Of a stretch of DNA of 16,704 nucleotides, positions 1 through 7,194 are shown in pieces. The translations under genes and the position numbers were made by a program. How positions within the stretch are numbered: position 1 is the first letter of the stretch; the number at the start of each line of letters is the position of its first letter. The notes under the pieces are model-generated. The model saw only the letters and a program-made list of their open reading frames with translations, ran no database searches and was not told the DNA's origin. Origin of the DNA: DATKQI01 sp035532755 (GTDB taxonomy: Bacteria; Pseudomonadota; Alphaproteobacteria; Acetobacterales; Acetobacteraceae); the NCBI GenBank assembly GCA_035532755.1, contig DATKQI010000325.1:1-16704 (forward strand). Reading direction: 5' to 3'.

Positions 1-753
1 GGCGACGGGCGGCTCGCCAGCCTCACCCTGCTCGCCGCGCAGACCGATTTCACCGAGGCGGGCGAGTTGCAGCTCTTCATCTCCGAGGACCAGCTGGCCT
101 TCCTCGACGATATGATGGCCGCGCAAGGCACGCTCGACAGCCGGCAGATGGCGGGCGCCTTCCAGATGCTGCGCTCGAACGACCTCATCTGGTCGCGCGC
201 GATCCGCAATTACCTGCTCGGCCTGCGCGATCATCCGAACGACATGATGGCCTGGAACGCCGATGGCACGCGCATGCCAGCCCGCATGCACAGCGAGTAT
301 CTGCGCCGCCTGTTCCTCAACAACGATCTCGCGGAAGGGCGGTTCCCGGCGGACGGCAAGCCGATTTCGCTCGCCGATATCCGAGTCCCCCTCTTCGTGC
401 TCGGCACCGAGACCGATCACATCGCGCCCTGGCGTTCAGTCTACAAGATCAATCAGCTGACCGACACGGACACGGTGTTCGTGCTGACCTCCGGTGGTCA
501 TAATGCGGGCGTGGTGAGCGAGCCCGGCCATCCCCACCGGCATTACCGCATGCGCCGCCGCGGCCCGAACGGACGCCATCTCTCCCCCGAGGAATGGTTT
601 GATGACACGCCCGCGCATGAAGGTTCCTGGTGGCCTGTCTGGACCGACTGGCTTGCCGACCGCACCGGCGCACTCGAGGTTCCCCCACCTCTCGGTGGCA
701 CGACCTACCCGGCGCTGGACGACGCGCCCGGACGCTACGTGCTCGACCGCTGA
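1..753 (+). CDS. phaC: Poly-3-hydroxyalkanoate synthase, class I type (C-terminal part, 5' truncated by window edge)
   Basis: The frame is open from base 1, so the gene begins to the left of the window; 250 residues are visible. PHA synthases polymerise (R)-3-hydroxyacyl-CoA into polyester on cytoplasmic granules, using a Cys-Asp-His triad in an alpha/beta-hydrolase fold. The nucleophile Cys lies upstream and is not seen. The triad Asp is visible in GTETDHIAPW (visible residue 139) and the His in SGGHNAG (residue 167). Their spacing of 28 residues equals Asp480-His508 of the Cupriavidus necator enzyme. Other family blocks present are LLAAQTDFTEAGEL at the left edge, VSEPGHPHRHY, and GSWWPVW near the C-terminus. 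The stop lies 10 bases before the next gene, so the two are probably co-transcribed. The neighbours (hydratase-Pta, AckA, phasin-like protein) fit a PHA role. Genes in such clusters are often second copies beside a housekeeping phaC elsewhere; that is inference. Confidence 0.95.
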   Translation, partial: GDGRLASLTLLAAQTDFTEAGELQLFISEDQLAFLDDMMAAQGTLDSRQMAGAFQMLRSNDLIWSRAIRNYLLGLRDHPNDMMAWNADGTRMPARMHSEYLRRLFLNNDLAEGRFPADGKPISLADIRVPLFVLGTETDHIAPWRSVYKINQLTDTDTVFVLTSGGHNAGVVSEPGHPHRHYRMRRRGPNGRHLSPEEWFDDTPAHEGSWWPVWTDWLADRTGALEVPPPLGGTTYPALDDAPGRYVLDR

Positions 754-763
754 GGACGGGCTC

Positions 764-2185
764 ATGGGCACGCTTGCCGGCCACAGCGAGATGATGATCG
801 AGAACCGGGTCTTCGACGAGATCGCCGTCGGCGAGACCGCGAGCGTCACGCGGACCGTGCGGCAGGAGGACATCGACCTCTTCGCCGTGGTCTCGGGCGA
901 CGTGAACCCCACCCATCTCGACCCCGCCTATGCCACAACCGACCTCTTCCACCATGTCATCATCCACGGCATGTGGGGTGCCGGGCTGATCTCGAGCGTG
1001 CTGGGCACCCAGTTGCCCGGTCCGGGGACCATCTACCTCGGCCAGGGACTGCGCTTCCACCGCCACGTCGGCATCGGCGACACCATCACCGCAACTGTCA
1101 CGGTGACCGAGAAGCGCGCCGACAAGGGCGATCTTCTGCTCGACTGCCGGTGCATCAACCAGGATGGCGTGACCGTCATCACCGGCACCGCCGAGGTGAA
1201 GGCACCCACCGCGAAGGTGCGCCGTCCACGCATCGAGCTTCCCGACGTGCGGCTCAGCCGTCATGAGCGGTTCCGCACGCTGCTTGCCCGCACCGCCGGC
1301 AGGCGGGTAACAGCGGCCGTGGCCTATCCATGCGACGAAGCCACGCTCGGCGCCGCGCTCGATGCGGCAGCGGCCGGCCTGATCGCACCGATCCTGGTCG
1401 GACCCGAAGCCACGATCCGCGCGGCCGCGGGTGCGGCCGGGCTCGACATCGCCGCCTGCCGCATCGTCCCCGCCGCCGATGCCGTCGAGGCGGCGGCACG
1501 GGCGGTGGCTCTCGTCCGCGCCGGCGAAGCAGCGCTGCTGATGAAGGGTGCGTTGCATACCGATGTGCTGATGCATGCGGTTGCCGCCACCGAGACAGGG
1601 CTGCGCACGGCGCGGCGGCTGAGCCACATCTATCTCATGGACGTCCCCGCCTATCCGCGCCCCCTGCTCATCACCGACGCGGCGATCAACATCTCACCTT
1701 CGCTGGAGGAGAAGCGCGATATCGTGCAGAATGCGATCGATCTTGCCCATGTCATGGGAATCACGATGCCACGCGTGGCGATCCTGTCGGCGGTCGAGAC
1801 GATCAATCCGAAACTGCGCTCGACGCTCGACGCCGCTTCGCTCTGCAAGATGGCCGATCGCGGCCAGATCACCGGCGGCCTGGTCGACGGTCCACTTGCC
1901 TTCGATAATGCCGTGAGCATGGCAGCCGCGCGTGAGAAGGGCATCGTCTCTACGGTCGCGGGGCGGGCCGACATCCTGGTCGTGCCCGATCTCGAAGCGG
2001 GCAACATGCTGGCCAAGCAGCTCACCTTTCTCGCCGGCGCGGATGCGGCGGGCGTCGTGCTCGGCGCGCGGGTGCCGATCATTCTCACCAGCCGCGCCGA
2101 CAGCGAACGCACGCGCATCGCCTCTTGCGCGGTCGCCGTTCTGCTCGCAGACGCGCACGCGACCGACCATCCGGGAGCGGGTTGA
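764..2185 (+). CDS. Bifunctional (R)-specific enoyl-CoA hydratase (MaoC) / phosphate acetyltransferase
   Basis: A 473-residue fusion. Residues about 10-150 form a MaoC hot-dog domain with the hydratase-2 motif SGDVNPTHLD; Asp46 and His51 match the catalytic Asp31 and His36 of Aeromonas PhaJ. This domain would hydrate enoyl-CoA to (R)-3-hydroxyacyl-CoA, the PHA synthase substrate. Residues about 165-470 form a Pta/Ptb domain ending in the family block ILTSRADSERTR and SCAVAVL. It would interconvert acetyl-CoA and acetyl-phosphate, though butyryl-CoA use cannot be excluded. The frame is open farther upstream into phaC, but ATG 764 has GAGG just before it (752-755), follows the phaC stop by 10 bases and gives the usual family length. 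ATG 791 or 794 are alternatives. The ackA start follows the stop after three bases, so translation is probably coupled. Similar pta-ackA pairs in Sinorhizobium are reported to be phosphate-stress inducible; no PhoB site was identified here. Confidence 0.93.
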   Translation: MGTLAGHSEMMIENRVFDEIAVGETASVTRTVRQEDIDLFAVVSGDVNPTHLDPAYATTDLFHHVIIHGMWGAGLISSVLGTQLPGPGTIYLGQGLRFHRHVGIGDTITATVTVTEKRADKGDLLLDCRCINQDGVTVITGTAEVKAPTAKVRRPRIELPDVRLSRHERFRTLLARTAGRRVTAAVAYPCDEATLGAALDAAAAGLIAPILVGPEATIRAAAGAAGLDIAACRIVPAADAVEAAARAVALVRAGEAALLMKGALHTDVLMHAVAATETGLRTARRLSHIYLMDVPAYPRPLLITDAAINISPSLEEKRDIVQNAIDLAHVMGITMPRVAILSAVETINPKLRSTLDAASLCKMADRGQITGGLVDGPLAFDNAVSMAAAREKGIVSTVAGRADILVVPDLEAGNMLAKQLTFLAGADAAGVVLGARVPIILTSRADSERTRIASCAVAVLLADAHATDHPGAG

Positions 2186-2188
2186 ACC

Positions 2189-3370
2189 ATGCCGGATGCC
2201 GTCCTCAGCCTGAATGCCGGCTCGTCGAGCATCAAATTCGCTCTCTTTGAGATCGACACCGCCGACCCACGTCGCGTCGCGCACGGGCAAATCGAGGAGA
2301 TCGCCGAAGCGCCTCATTTCATTGCATTCTCCGCCGTCGGCGCAACACTCGCCGAACAGCGATGGCCAGCCGCACCGCGCTTTGCGGATCTGCTGGACGT
2401 TCTGCTCGACTGGGTGACGCATCATCTCGGCGCCGACCGGCTGGTCGCAGTCGGCCATCGTGTCGTGCACGGCGGACGCACCTTCGATCGAGCGGTGCGG
2501 ACGGATGACGCGGTGTTGCAGGCGCTTGACCGCCTGACGCCGCTCGCTCCGCTCCACCAGCCGCATAATCTCGCACCGATCCGCGCCATCGCGTCACTCC
2601 GGCCGGGCCTTCCACAGGTCGCGTGCTTCGATACGAGCTTCCATCACGGCCTTGCCCCCGTTGTCACCCGTTTCGCCCTGCCGCGCGAATATGAGGACGC
2701 CGGCATCCGCCGCTACGGCTTCCACGGCCTGTCCTACGAGTTCATCGCGCGCCGCCTGCGCATGCTCAACCCCGCGCTCGCCGCCGGGCGCGTCATCGCC
2801 GCCCATCTCGGCAACGGCGCCAGCCTGTGCGCGATGCAGGACGGGCGCAGCGTCGATACCACCATGGGCTTCACCGCGCTTGACGGGCTGATGATGGGCA
2901 CGCGGTGCGGCACCATCGATCCCGGGGTGATCCTCCATCTCGAACGACAAATGGGGATGCGGCCCGCGGACGTGGAGGAGATGCTCTATCACCGCGCCGG
3001 CCTGCTCGGTGTTTCCGGCATTGCGAGCGACATGCGTTCCCTGCTCGCGAGTCCGGACCCGCGCGCGAGAGAGGCGTTGGAGTTGTTCGTCTTCCGTATC
3101 GCGCGCGAAGCCGGGGCACTCATCAGTACACTCGGCGGCCTTGACGCGCTGGTCTTCACCGCCGGCATCGGAGAACACGCGCCCGAAATCCGCAGCGCGG
3201 TCGCGACCCGGCTCGCCTGGCTCGACCTCTCGCTCGACGCCGAGGCCAATATCGGCGGCATCGGCCGGATCAGCCACGCATCCAGCCGGGTCGCGGTCCT
3301 CGTCGTGCCGACTGACGAAGAAGCGATGATCGCGCACCACACGCTCGATGTCGTGGGAGTGTCCGGTTGA
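2189..3370 (+). CDS. ackA: Acetate kinase
   Basis: At 393 residues this has the normal length for acetate kinase, a cytoplasmic ASKHA-fold enzyme catalysing acetyl-phosphate + ADP = acetate + ATP. The N-terminal family signature LNAGSSSIKFALF is present (Asn9). Other active-site residues, by comparison with the Methanosarcina enzyme, are Arg91 in GHRVVHGG, Asp148 in CFDTSFHH, Arg239 in MGTRCGTIDP and Glu377/Glu378 in PTDEEA. Phosphate- and nucleotide-binding blocks AHLGNGAS and FTAGIGEHAPEIR are intact. ATG 2189 has GGGAGCGGG upstream (2173-2181), partly inside the end of the pta domain gene. Together with Pta and the downstream phosphoketolase it closes an acetyl-phosphate node that gives ATP without respiration. 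The last codons overlap a perfect FNR box (3367-3380) that probably serves the next gene. Confidence 0.97.
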   Translation: MPDAVLSLNAGSSSIKFALFEIDTADPRRVAHGQIEEIAEAPHFIAFSAVGATLAEQRWPAAPRFADLLDVLLDWVTHHLGADRLVAVGHRVVHGGRTFDRAVRTDDAVLQALDRLTPLAPLHQPHNLAPIRAIASLRPGLPQVACFDTSFHHGLAPVVTRFALPREYEDAGIRRYGFHGLSYEFIARRLRMLNPALAAGRVIAAHLGNGASLCAMQDGRSVDTTMGFTALDGLMMGTRCGTIDPGVILHLERQMGMRPADVEEMLYHRAGLLGVSGIASDMRSLLASPDPRAREALELFVFRIAREAGALISTLGGLDALVFTAGIGEHAPEIRSAVATRLAWLDLSLDAEANIGGIGRISHASSRVAVLVVPTDEEAMIAHHTLDVVGVSG

Positions 3371-3380
3371 TCGACATCAA
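3367..3380. promoter_or_regulatory. Perfect FNR/ANR box (TTGAT-N4-ATCAA)
   Basis: The sequence is TTGATCGACATCAA, ten of ten consensus positions for the FNR-family palindrome. It contains the ackA stop codon (TGA 3368-3370) and ends 60 bases before the phasin-like ATG. An FNR-type regulator with the matching Glu-x-x-Ser-Arg recognition helix is encoded at 9922-10701. The centre, 3373.5, would place a class II start site near 3415. The hexamer at 3403-3408 (ACAGAT) is a poor -10, so the exact promoter is unclear. Confidence 0.78.
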
Positions 3381-3426
3381 TGCGCGCGCGCGGCGTCCAT
3401 GCACAGATCGGTGCTCCATGCAATAC

Positions 3427-3434
3427 GAAAGGAG
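3427..3434 (+). promoter_or_regulatory. Ribosome binding site of the phasin-like gene
   Basis: GAAAGGAG lies six bases before ATG 3441. It is the strongest Shine-Dalgarno match seen in the plus-strand block. It fixes the start at 3441 although the frame stays open upstream to 3348, inside ackA. A strong site fits a granule coat protein made in large amounts. Confidence 0.85.
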
Positions 3435-3440
3435 TCCACC

Positions 3441-3866
3441 ATGGCTCAAGACAGGATGACCACGGAATTCCCGTTCCCGGTCGTGGACATGAAGCTGATG
3501 ACATTAGAGCGGTTGGTCGCGGCCACGCGCGCGACATTCTGCATCTGGCAGGGGACGATGGCGGCCTGGTCCGCCCAGGCCGATCTCGTCCGTCGCATGA
3601 TCGAGGAGAGCGCGGCCGATTTTCACACGTTCGGCCAGAACCCACGCGAGGGCGATGTCAGGCGCAACCTCACCCGCACGGAGCAGCGGACCGAACAGGC
3701 CGTGCTGGCGGCGCGGCGGGTGGCCGACGATCTTCGCAGGACCTTCTTCGAAGCGGCGGGCCTGATGCTCGAAGCCTTGACCCCGGCCACGGTCGCGTCA
3801 CCCATCCCTGAGTCGGCCGCACCCAAGGCGCCGGCCGAGCGGCGAGTGGCCGCAACGGCCGCGTGA
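3441..3866 (+). CDS. Small helical phasin-like protein
   Basis: A 141-residue protein with no signal peptide. Residues about 15-115 are predicted by eye to be mostly amphipathic helix with many Ala, Arg, Glu and Gln residues (for example LVRRMIEESAADFH and RTEQAVLAARRVADDLRR). The last 25 residues are an Ala/Pro-rich tail. This layout resembles phasins, small proteins that coat PHA granules, and the gene sits between phaC-pta-ackA and fabI. The amino acid match to known phasins is weak, so the name rests mostly on composition and context. A strong ribosome site and a perfect FNR box lie directly upstream, suggesting its own low-oxygen promoter. The fabI gene follows after 13 bases and is probably co-transcribed. 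Alternatively it is an unrelated helical protein of unknown function. Confidence 0.7.
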   Translation: MAQDRMTTEFPFPVVDMKLMTLERLVAATRATFCIWQGTMAAWSAQADLVRRMIEESAADFHTFGQNPREGDVRRNLTRTEQRTEQAVLAARRVADDLRRTFFEAAGLMLEALTPATVASPIPESAAPKAPAERRVAATAA

Positions 3867-3879
3867 TCGGGAGCCGCGC

Positions 3880-4683
3880 ATGCCGGCGACCGACCCGCCG
3901 CGACCCATCGCCACCCCGCTGATCGATCTCCGCGGCCGTCGGGGCCTTGTGATCGGCATTGCCAACGACCACAGTATCGCTGCCGGCTGTGCCAAGGCCT
4001 TCGCGCAAGCCGGCGCGACGCTGGCTGCAACCTACCTCAACCAAAAGGCGGAGCCCTTCGTCCGCGCGGTGACCGGCACGCTCGATTGCCCGATCATCCT
4101 GCCCTGCGACGTGCGGGTCGAGGGCCAGCTCGAAGCGGTGTTCGAGCGGGTCCGCACCGAATGGGGCAGGCTCGACTTCCTGCTCCACGCAATTGCCTAC
4201 GCCCCGCGCGAAGACCTGCTGGGGCGCGTCACTGACTGCTCGGCCGCCGGCTTCGCTGCCGCAATGGCGATCTCATGCCATTCCTTCATCCGCATGGCAC
4301 ATTTGGCCGAACCATTGATGCCGGACGGCGGGTGCCTGCTCGCGGTGACTTTCTATGGCTCCGAGCGCGTCGTCGCCCACTACAACCTGATGGGCCCGGT
4401 CAAGGCGGCGCTTGAAAGCAGCGTGCGCTACGTCGCGGCCGAGCTTGGCCCGAAAGGCATCCGCGCCCATGCCCTCTCCCCCGGGCCGATTCGCACGCGC
4501 GCGGCGAGCGGCATCGACCGATTCGACGAGTTGCTCGAACGCGCGGCGATGACGGCGCCCGAACACCATCTCGTCGATGTCGACGACGTCGGCAAGCTCG
4601 CCGCCTTTCTGGTCAGTGATGCGGCGCAGCGCATCACCGGCACGATCATCCCGATCGACGGCGGGCAGCATTTGCTCGCATGA
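3880..4683 (+). CDS. fabI: Enoyl-[acyl-carrier-protein] reductase, FabI type
   Basis: A 267-residue short-chain dehydrogenase of the FabI group, which reduces trans-2-enoyl-ACP with NAD(P)H in fatty acid elongation. The atypical FabI nucleotide-binding start GIANDHSIA is at residues 26-34. Catalytic Tyr168 and Lys175 in YNLMGPVK correspond to Tyr156 and Lys163 of the E. coli enzyme. The position matching E. coli Tyr146 is Phe158, so this is not the canonical form. The C-terminal blocks SPGPIRTRAASGI and DGGQHLL are typical. CGGGAG precedes ATG 3880. Its place in a PHA/acetyl-phosphate cluster, as in Sinorhizobium pta-ackA loci, suggests an accessory copy. It could serve NADH re-oxidation or acyl-chain supply under stress rather than housekeeping synthesis; that is inference. 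Confidence 0.92.
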   Translation: MPATDPPRPIATPLIDLRGRRGLVIGIANDHSIAAGCAKAFAQAGATLAATYLNQKAEPFVRAVTGTLDCPIILPCDVRVEGQLEAVFERVRTEWGRLDFLLHAIAYAPREDLLGRVTDCSAAGFAAAMAISCHSFIRMAHLAEPLMPDGGCLLAVTFYGSERVVAHYNLMGPVKAALESSVRYVAAELGPKGIRAHALSPGPIRTRAASGIDRFDELLERAAMTAPEHHLVDVDDVGKLAAFLVSDAAQRITGTIIPIDGGQHLLA

Positions 4684-4716
4684 GACCGACGGCCGTGCTT
4701 TTATGGATAGGCCTTG

Positions 4717-4790
4717 GATCAGGCAGAGCGCCGAAGCCGTGCAGATCGCGCTTTGATCTGGTCGGCTGAGTGATGACGCATCGATCAGGC
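4717..4790. repeat. Small repeats and hairpin in the fabI-xfp spacer
   Basis: The 129-base spacer before the phosphoketolase gene contains two copies of GATCAGGC (4717-4724 and 4783-4790). Between them is a six-pair inverted repeat, CAGATC at 4742-4747 and GATCTG at 4755-4760, with a seven-base loop. No FNR box and no convincing -35/-10 pair were found here. These short repeats could be operator half-sites or chance. Confidence 0.3.
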
Positions 4791-4812
4791 GTTCGTGGAG
4801 TTCAATCACGCC

Positions 4813-7194
4813 ATGTGTTCCGACAGCCCGGCAAGAACATCCGATTCTACAGAGACTTTCGATCTTCTCGACGCCTACTGGCGCGCGGCCAATTTCCTGT
4901 CGGTGGGTCAGATCTACCTGATGGACAACCCGCTGCTTCGCGTGCCTTTGCGCCTCGAGCACATCAAGCCACGTTTGCTGGGGCATTGGGGGACGACGCC
5001 CGGTCTGAACTTCATCTACGCCCACATGAACCGCGCGATCCGAATGCGTGACCTCAATGCGCTCTACGTGGCGGGCCCGGGGCATGGCGGTCCTGGCCTA
5101 GTCGCGAACACCTACCTCGAAGGGACCTATAGCGAGGTCTATCCGAACATCTCCCGCACCGAAGAGGGGCTGAAGCGGCTGTTTACCCAATTTTCGTTCC
5201 CCGGCGGCATCCCCAGCCACGTCTCGCCGGAGACGCCAGGATCGATCCATGAGGGGGGTGAACTCGGCTATTCCCTGCTCCACGCCTATGGGGCCGTGTT
5301 CGACAACCCCGACCTTCTGGCCTGCTGCGTCGTCGGTGACGGCGAGGCGGAGACCGGTGCGCTCGCCGCGAGCTGGCATTCCAACAAGTTCCTTGATCCG
5401 GAGCGCGACGGCGCCGTGCTGCCGATCCTGCATCTGAACGGCTACAAGATCGCCGGCCCTACAGTGCTCGCCCGCATCGGCGACGGCGAGCTTGCCCAGT
5501 TGCTTTGCGGTTATGGCTACGAGCCGCATTTCGTCGTTGGCCACGAACCTGCCGTCATGCATGGGCTGATGGCCAAGACGCTCGACACAGTGCTCGACAA
5601 GATCGCGGCGATCCAATCAGCAGCCCGTGCCCAGGGCTTCCAGCGTCGGCCGTCCTGGCCGATGATCGTTCTGCGAACGCCGAAAGGCTGGACCGGTCCC
5701 AGGATCGTCGACGGGCTGCCGGTCGAAGGCACGTTTCGCGCCCACCAGGTTCCGCTCGCGGAATTCACGGCCAAGCCAGATCATGTCGGGATGCTGGAGG
5801 CGTGGATGCAAAGCTACCGGCCGGAGGAGCTGTTCGACGCGCGCGGCGCGCTGATGCCCGAGATCGCTGCCCTGGCACCGACCGGGGCGCGGCGGATGGG
5901 CGCCAATCCCCATGCCAACGGCGGCCTGCTGCTCAAGGATCTGTCGCTGCCCGACTTCCGAACCTACGCGGTGCACGTCACCCAGCCCGGGGCGGTGGAT
6001 GCCGAGGCCACACGCGTCGCCGGCACCTTCCTGCGCGACGTGATGACTGCAAACACGGGCGCGCGCAATTTCCGCGTGATGGGTCCGGACGAGACGGCGT
6101 CCAACCGGCTCGGCGCGCTGTTCGAGGTCACCAATCGAACCTCCGCCGCCGAGATCCTGCCCAACGACGATCATATCGCGCCGGATGGTCGCGTGATGGA
6201 GGTGCTGAGCGAGCATCTGTGCCAGGGCTGGCTGGAGGGCTATCTGCTGACCGGGCGTCACGGCTTCTACTCGTGCTACGAGGCGTTCATCCATATCGTC
6301 GACTCGATGTTCAACCAGCATGCCAAGTGGCTCAAAGTCACACGGCAAATCGGCTGGCGCCACCCGATCGCGTCGCTGAACTACCTGCTGACCAGCCATG
6401 TCTGGCGTCAGGATCACAACGGCTTCAGCCACCAGGACCCTGGCTTCATCGATCACGTGATCAACAAGAAGGCCGAATTGGTGCGGGTGTACTTGCCGCC
6501 GGATGCGAACACGCTGCTCTCGGTCGTCGACCACTGCCTGCGCAGCCGCAACTACGTCAATGTCATCATTGCCGGCAAGCAGCCGGAGGCACAATGGCTC
6601 GATATCGACGCCGCCGTGCGCCACTGCACGGTTGGTCTCGGCATCTGGACATGGGCGAGCAACGATGACGGCGTAGAGCCGGATGTGGTCATGGCCTGCG
6701 CCGGCGACGTGCCAACCCTCGAGACGCTTGCGGCCGTCGATCTGCTGCGCGACCACCTGCCGGACCTCAAGATACGCGTGGTCAATGTCGTCGACCTGAT
6801 GACACTGGAATCCGAGACAACCCACCCGCACGGTCTGTCGGACCTGGAGTTCGACTCGATCTTCACGACGAACAAGCCGGTCATCTTCGCCTTCCACGGC
6901 TATCCCTGGCTCGTGCATCGGCTGACCTACCGGCGAACCAATCACGCGAATTTCCATGTGCACGGGTATCGCGAGGAGGGGACAACGACGACGCCCTTCG
7001 ACATGACCGTCCTGAACCGGCTCGACCGCTTCCACCTGGCCGGCGACGTGATCGACCGCGTGCCGCGCCTGCAGGCGATCGCAGGGCATGTGAAGCAGCA
7101 TTTGCGCGACAAGCTGATCGAACACCGGACCTATGTGACCTGCCACGGCCGGGACATGCCGGAGATCAGCGAGTGGCAATGGAAGCTCCGTTGA
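4813..7194 (+). CDS. xfp: Phosphoketolase (xylulose-5-phosphate/fructose-6-phosphate)
   Basis: A 793-residue thiamine-diphosphate enzyme of normal Xfp length. It splits xylulose 5-phosphate (and often fructose 6-phosphate) with phosphate to acetyl-phosphate plus glyceraldehyde 3-phosphate (or erythrose 4-phosphate). His58 (GHWGTTPG), His91 (GPGHGGP) and His136 (PSHVSPETPGS) match His64, His97 and His142 of the Bifidobacterium enzyme with identical spacing. The ThDP-binding block GDGEAETG is at 175-182, and the C-terminal domain carries HGLSDLEFDSIF and FAFHGYPWLVHRL. ATG 4813 was chosen because GTGGAG lies at 4795-4800 and similarity starts soon after; GTG 4795 would add six residues and is a real alternative. 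Its product feeds the Pta domain and AckA encoded upstream. The stop abuts the ATPase start. Confidence 0.96.
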   Translation: MCSDSPARTSDSTETFDLLDAYWRAANFLSVGQIYLMDNPLLRVPLRLEHIKPRLLGHWGTTPGLNFIYAHMNRAIRMRDLNALYVAGPGHGGPGLVANTYLEGTYSEVYPNISRTEEGLKRLFTQFSFPGGIPSHVSPETPGSIHEGGELGYSLLHAYGAVFDNPDLLACCVVGDGEAETGALAASWHSNKFLDPERDGAVLPILHLNGYKIAGPTVLARIGDGELAQLLCGYGYEPHFVVGHEPAVMHGLMAKTLDTVLDKIAAIQSAARAQGFQRRPSWPMIVLRTPKGWTGPRIVDGLPVEGTFRAHQVPLAEFTAKPDHVGMLEAWMQSYRPEELFDARGALMPEIAALAPTGARRMGANPHANGGLLLKDLSLPDFRTYAVHVTQPGAVDAEATRVAGTFLRDVMTANTGARNFRVMGPDETASNRLGALFEVTNRTSAAEILPNDDHIAPDGRVMEVLSEHLCQGWLEGYLLTGRHGFYSCYEAFIHIVDSMFNQHAKWLKVTRQIGWRHPIASLNYLLTSHVWRQDHNGFSHQDPGFIDHVINKKAELVRVYLPPDANTLLSVVDHCLRSRNYVNVIIAGKQPEAQWLDIDAAVRHCTVGLGIWTWASNDDGVEPDVVMACAGDVPTLETLAAVDLLRDHLPDLKIRVVNVVDLMTLESETTHPHGLSDLEFDSIFTTNKPVIFAFHGYPWLVHRLTYRRTNHANFHVHGYREEGTTTTPFDMTVLNRLDRFHLAGDVIDRVPRLQAIAGHVKQHLRDKLIEHRTYVTCHGRDMPEISEWQWKLR

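Noticed and set aside
449..1627. Long minus-strand open frame antisense to phaC and maoC-pta.
   Set aside because: It has Arg/Gly/His-rich composition with no domain and lies opposite clearly coding sequence; GC-rich codon bias produces such frames.
6451..6462. Perfect 12-base palindrome GATCACGTGATC.
   Set aside because: It lies in the middle of conserved xfp coding sequence and is best explained by the codons.
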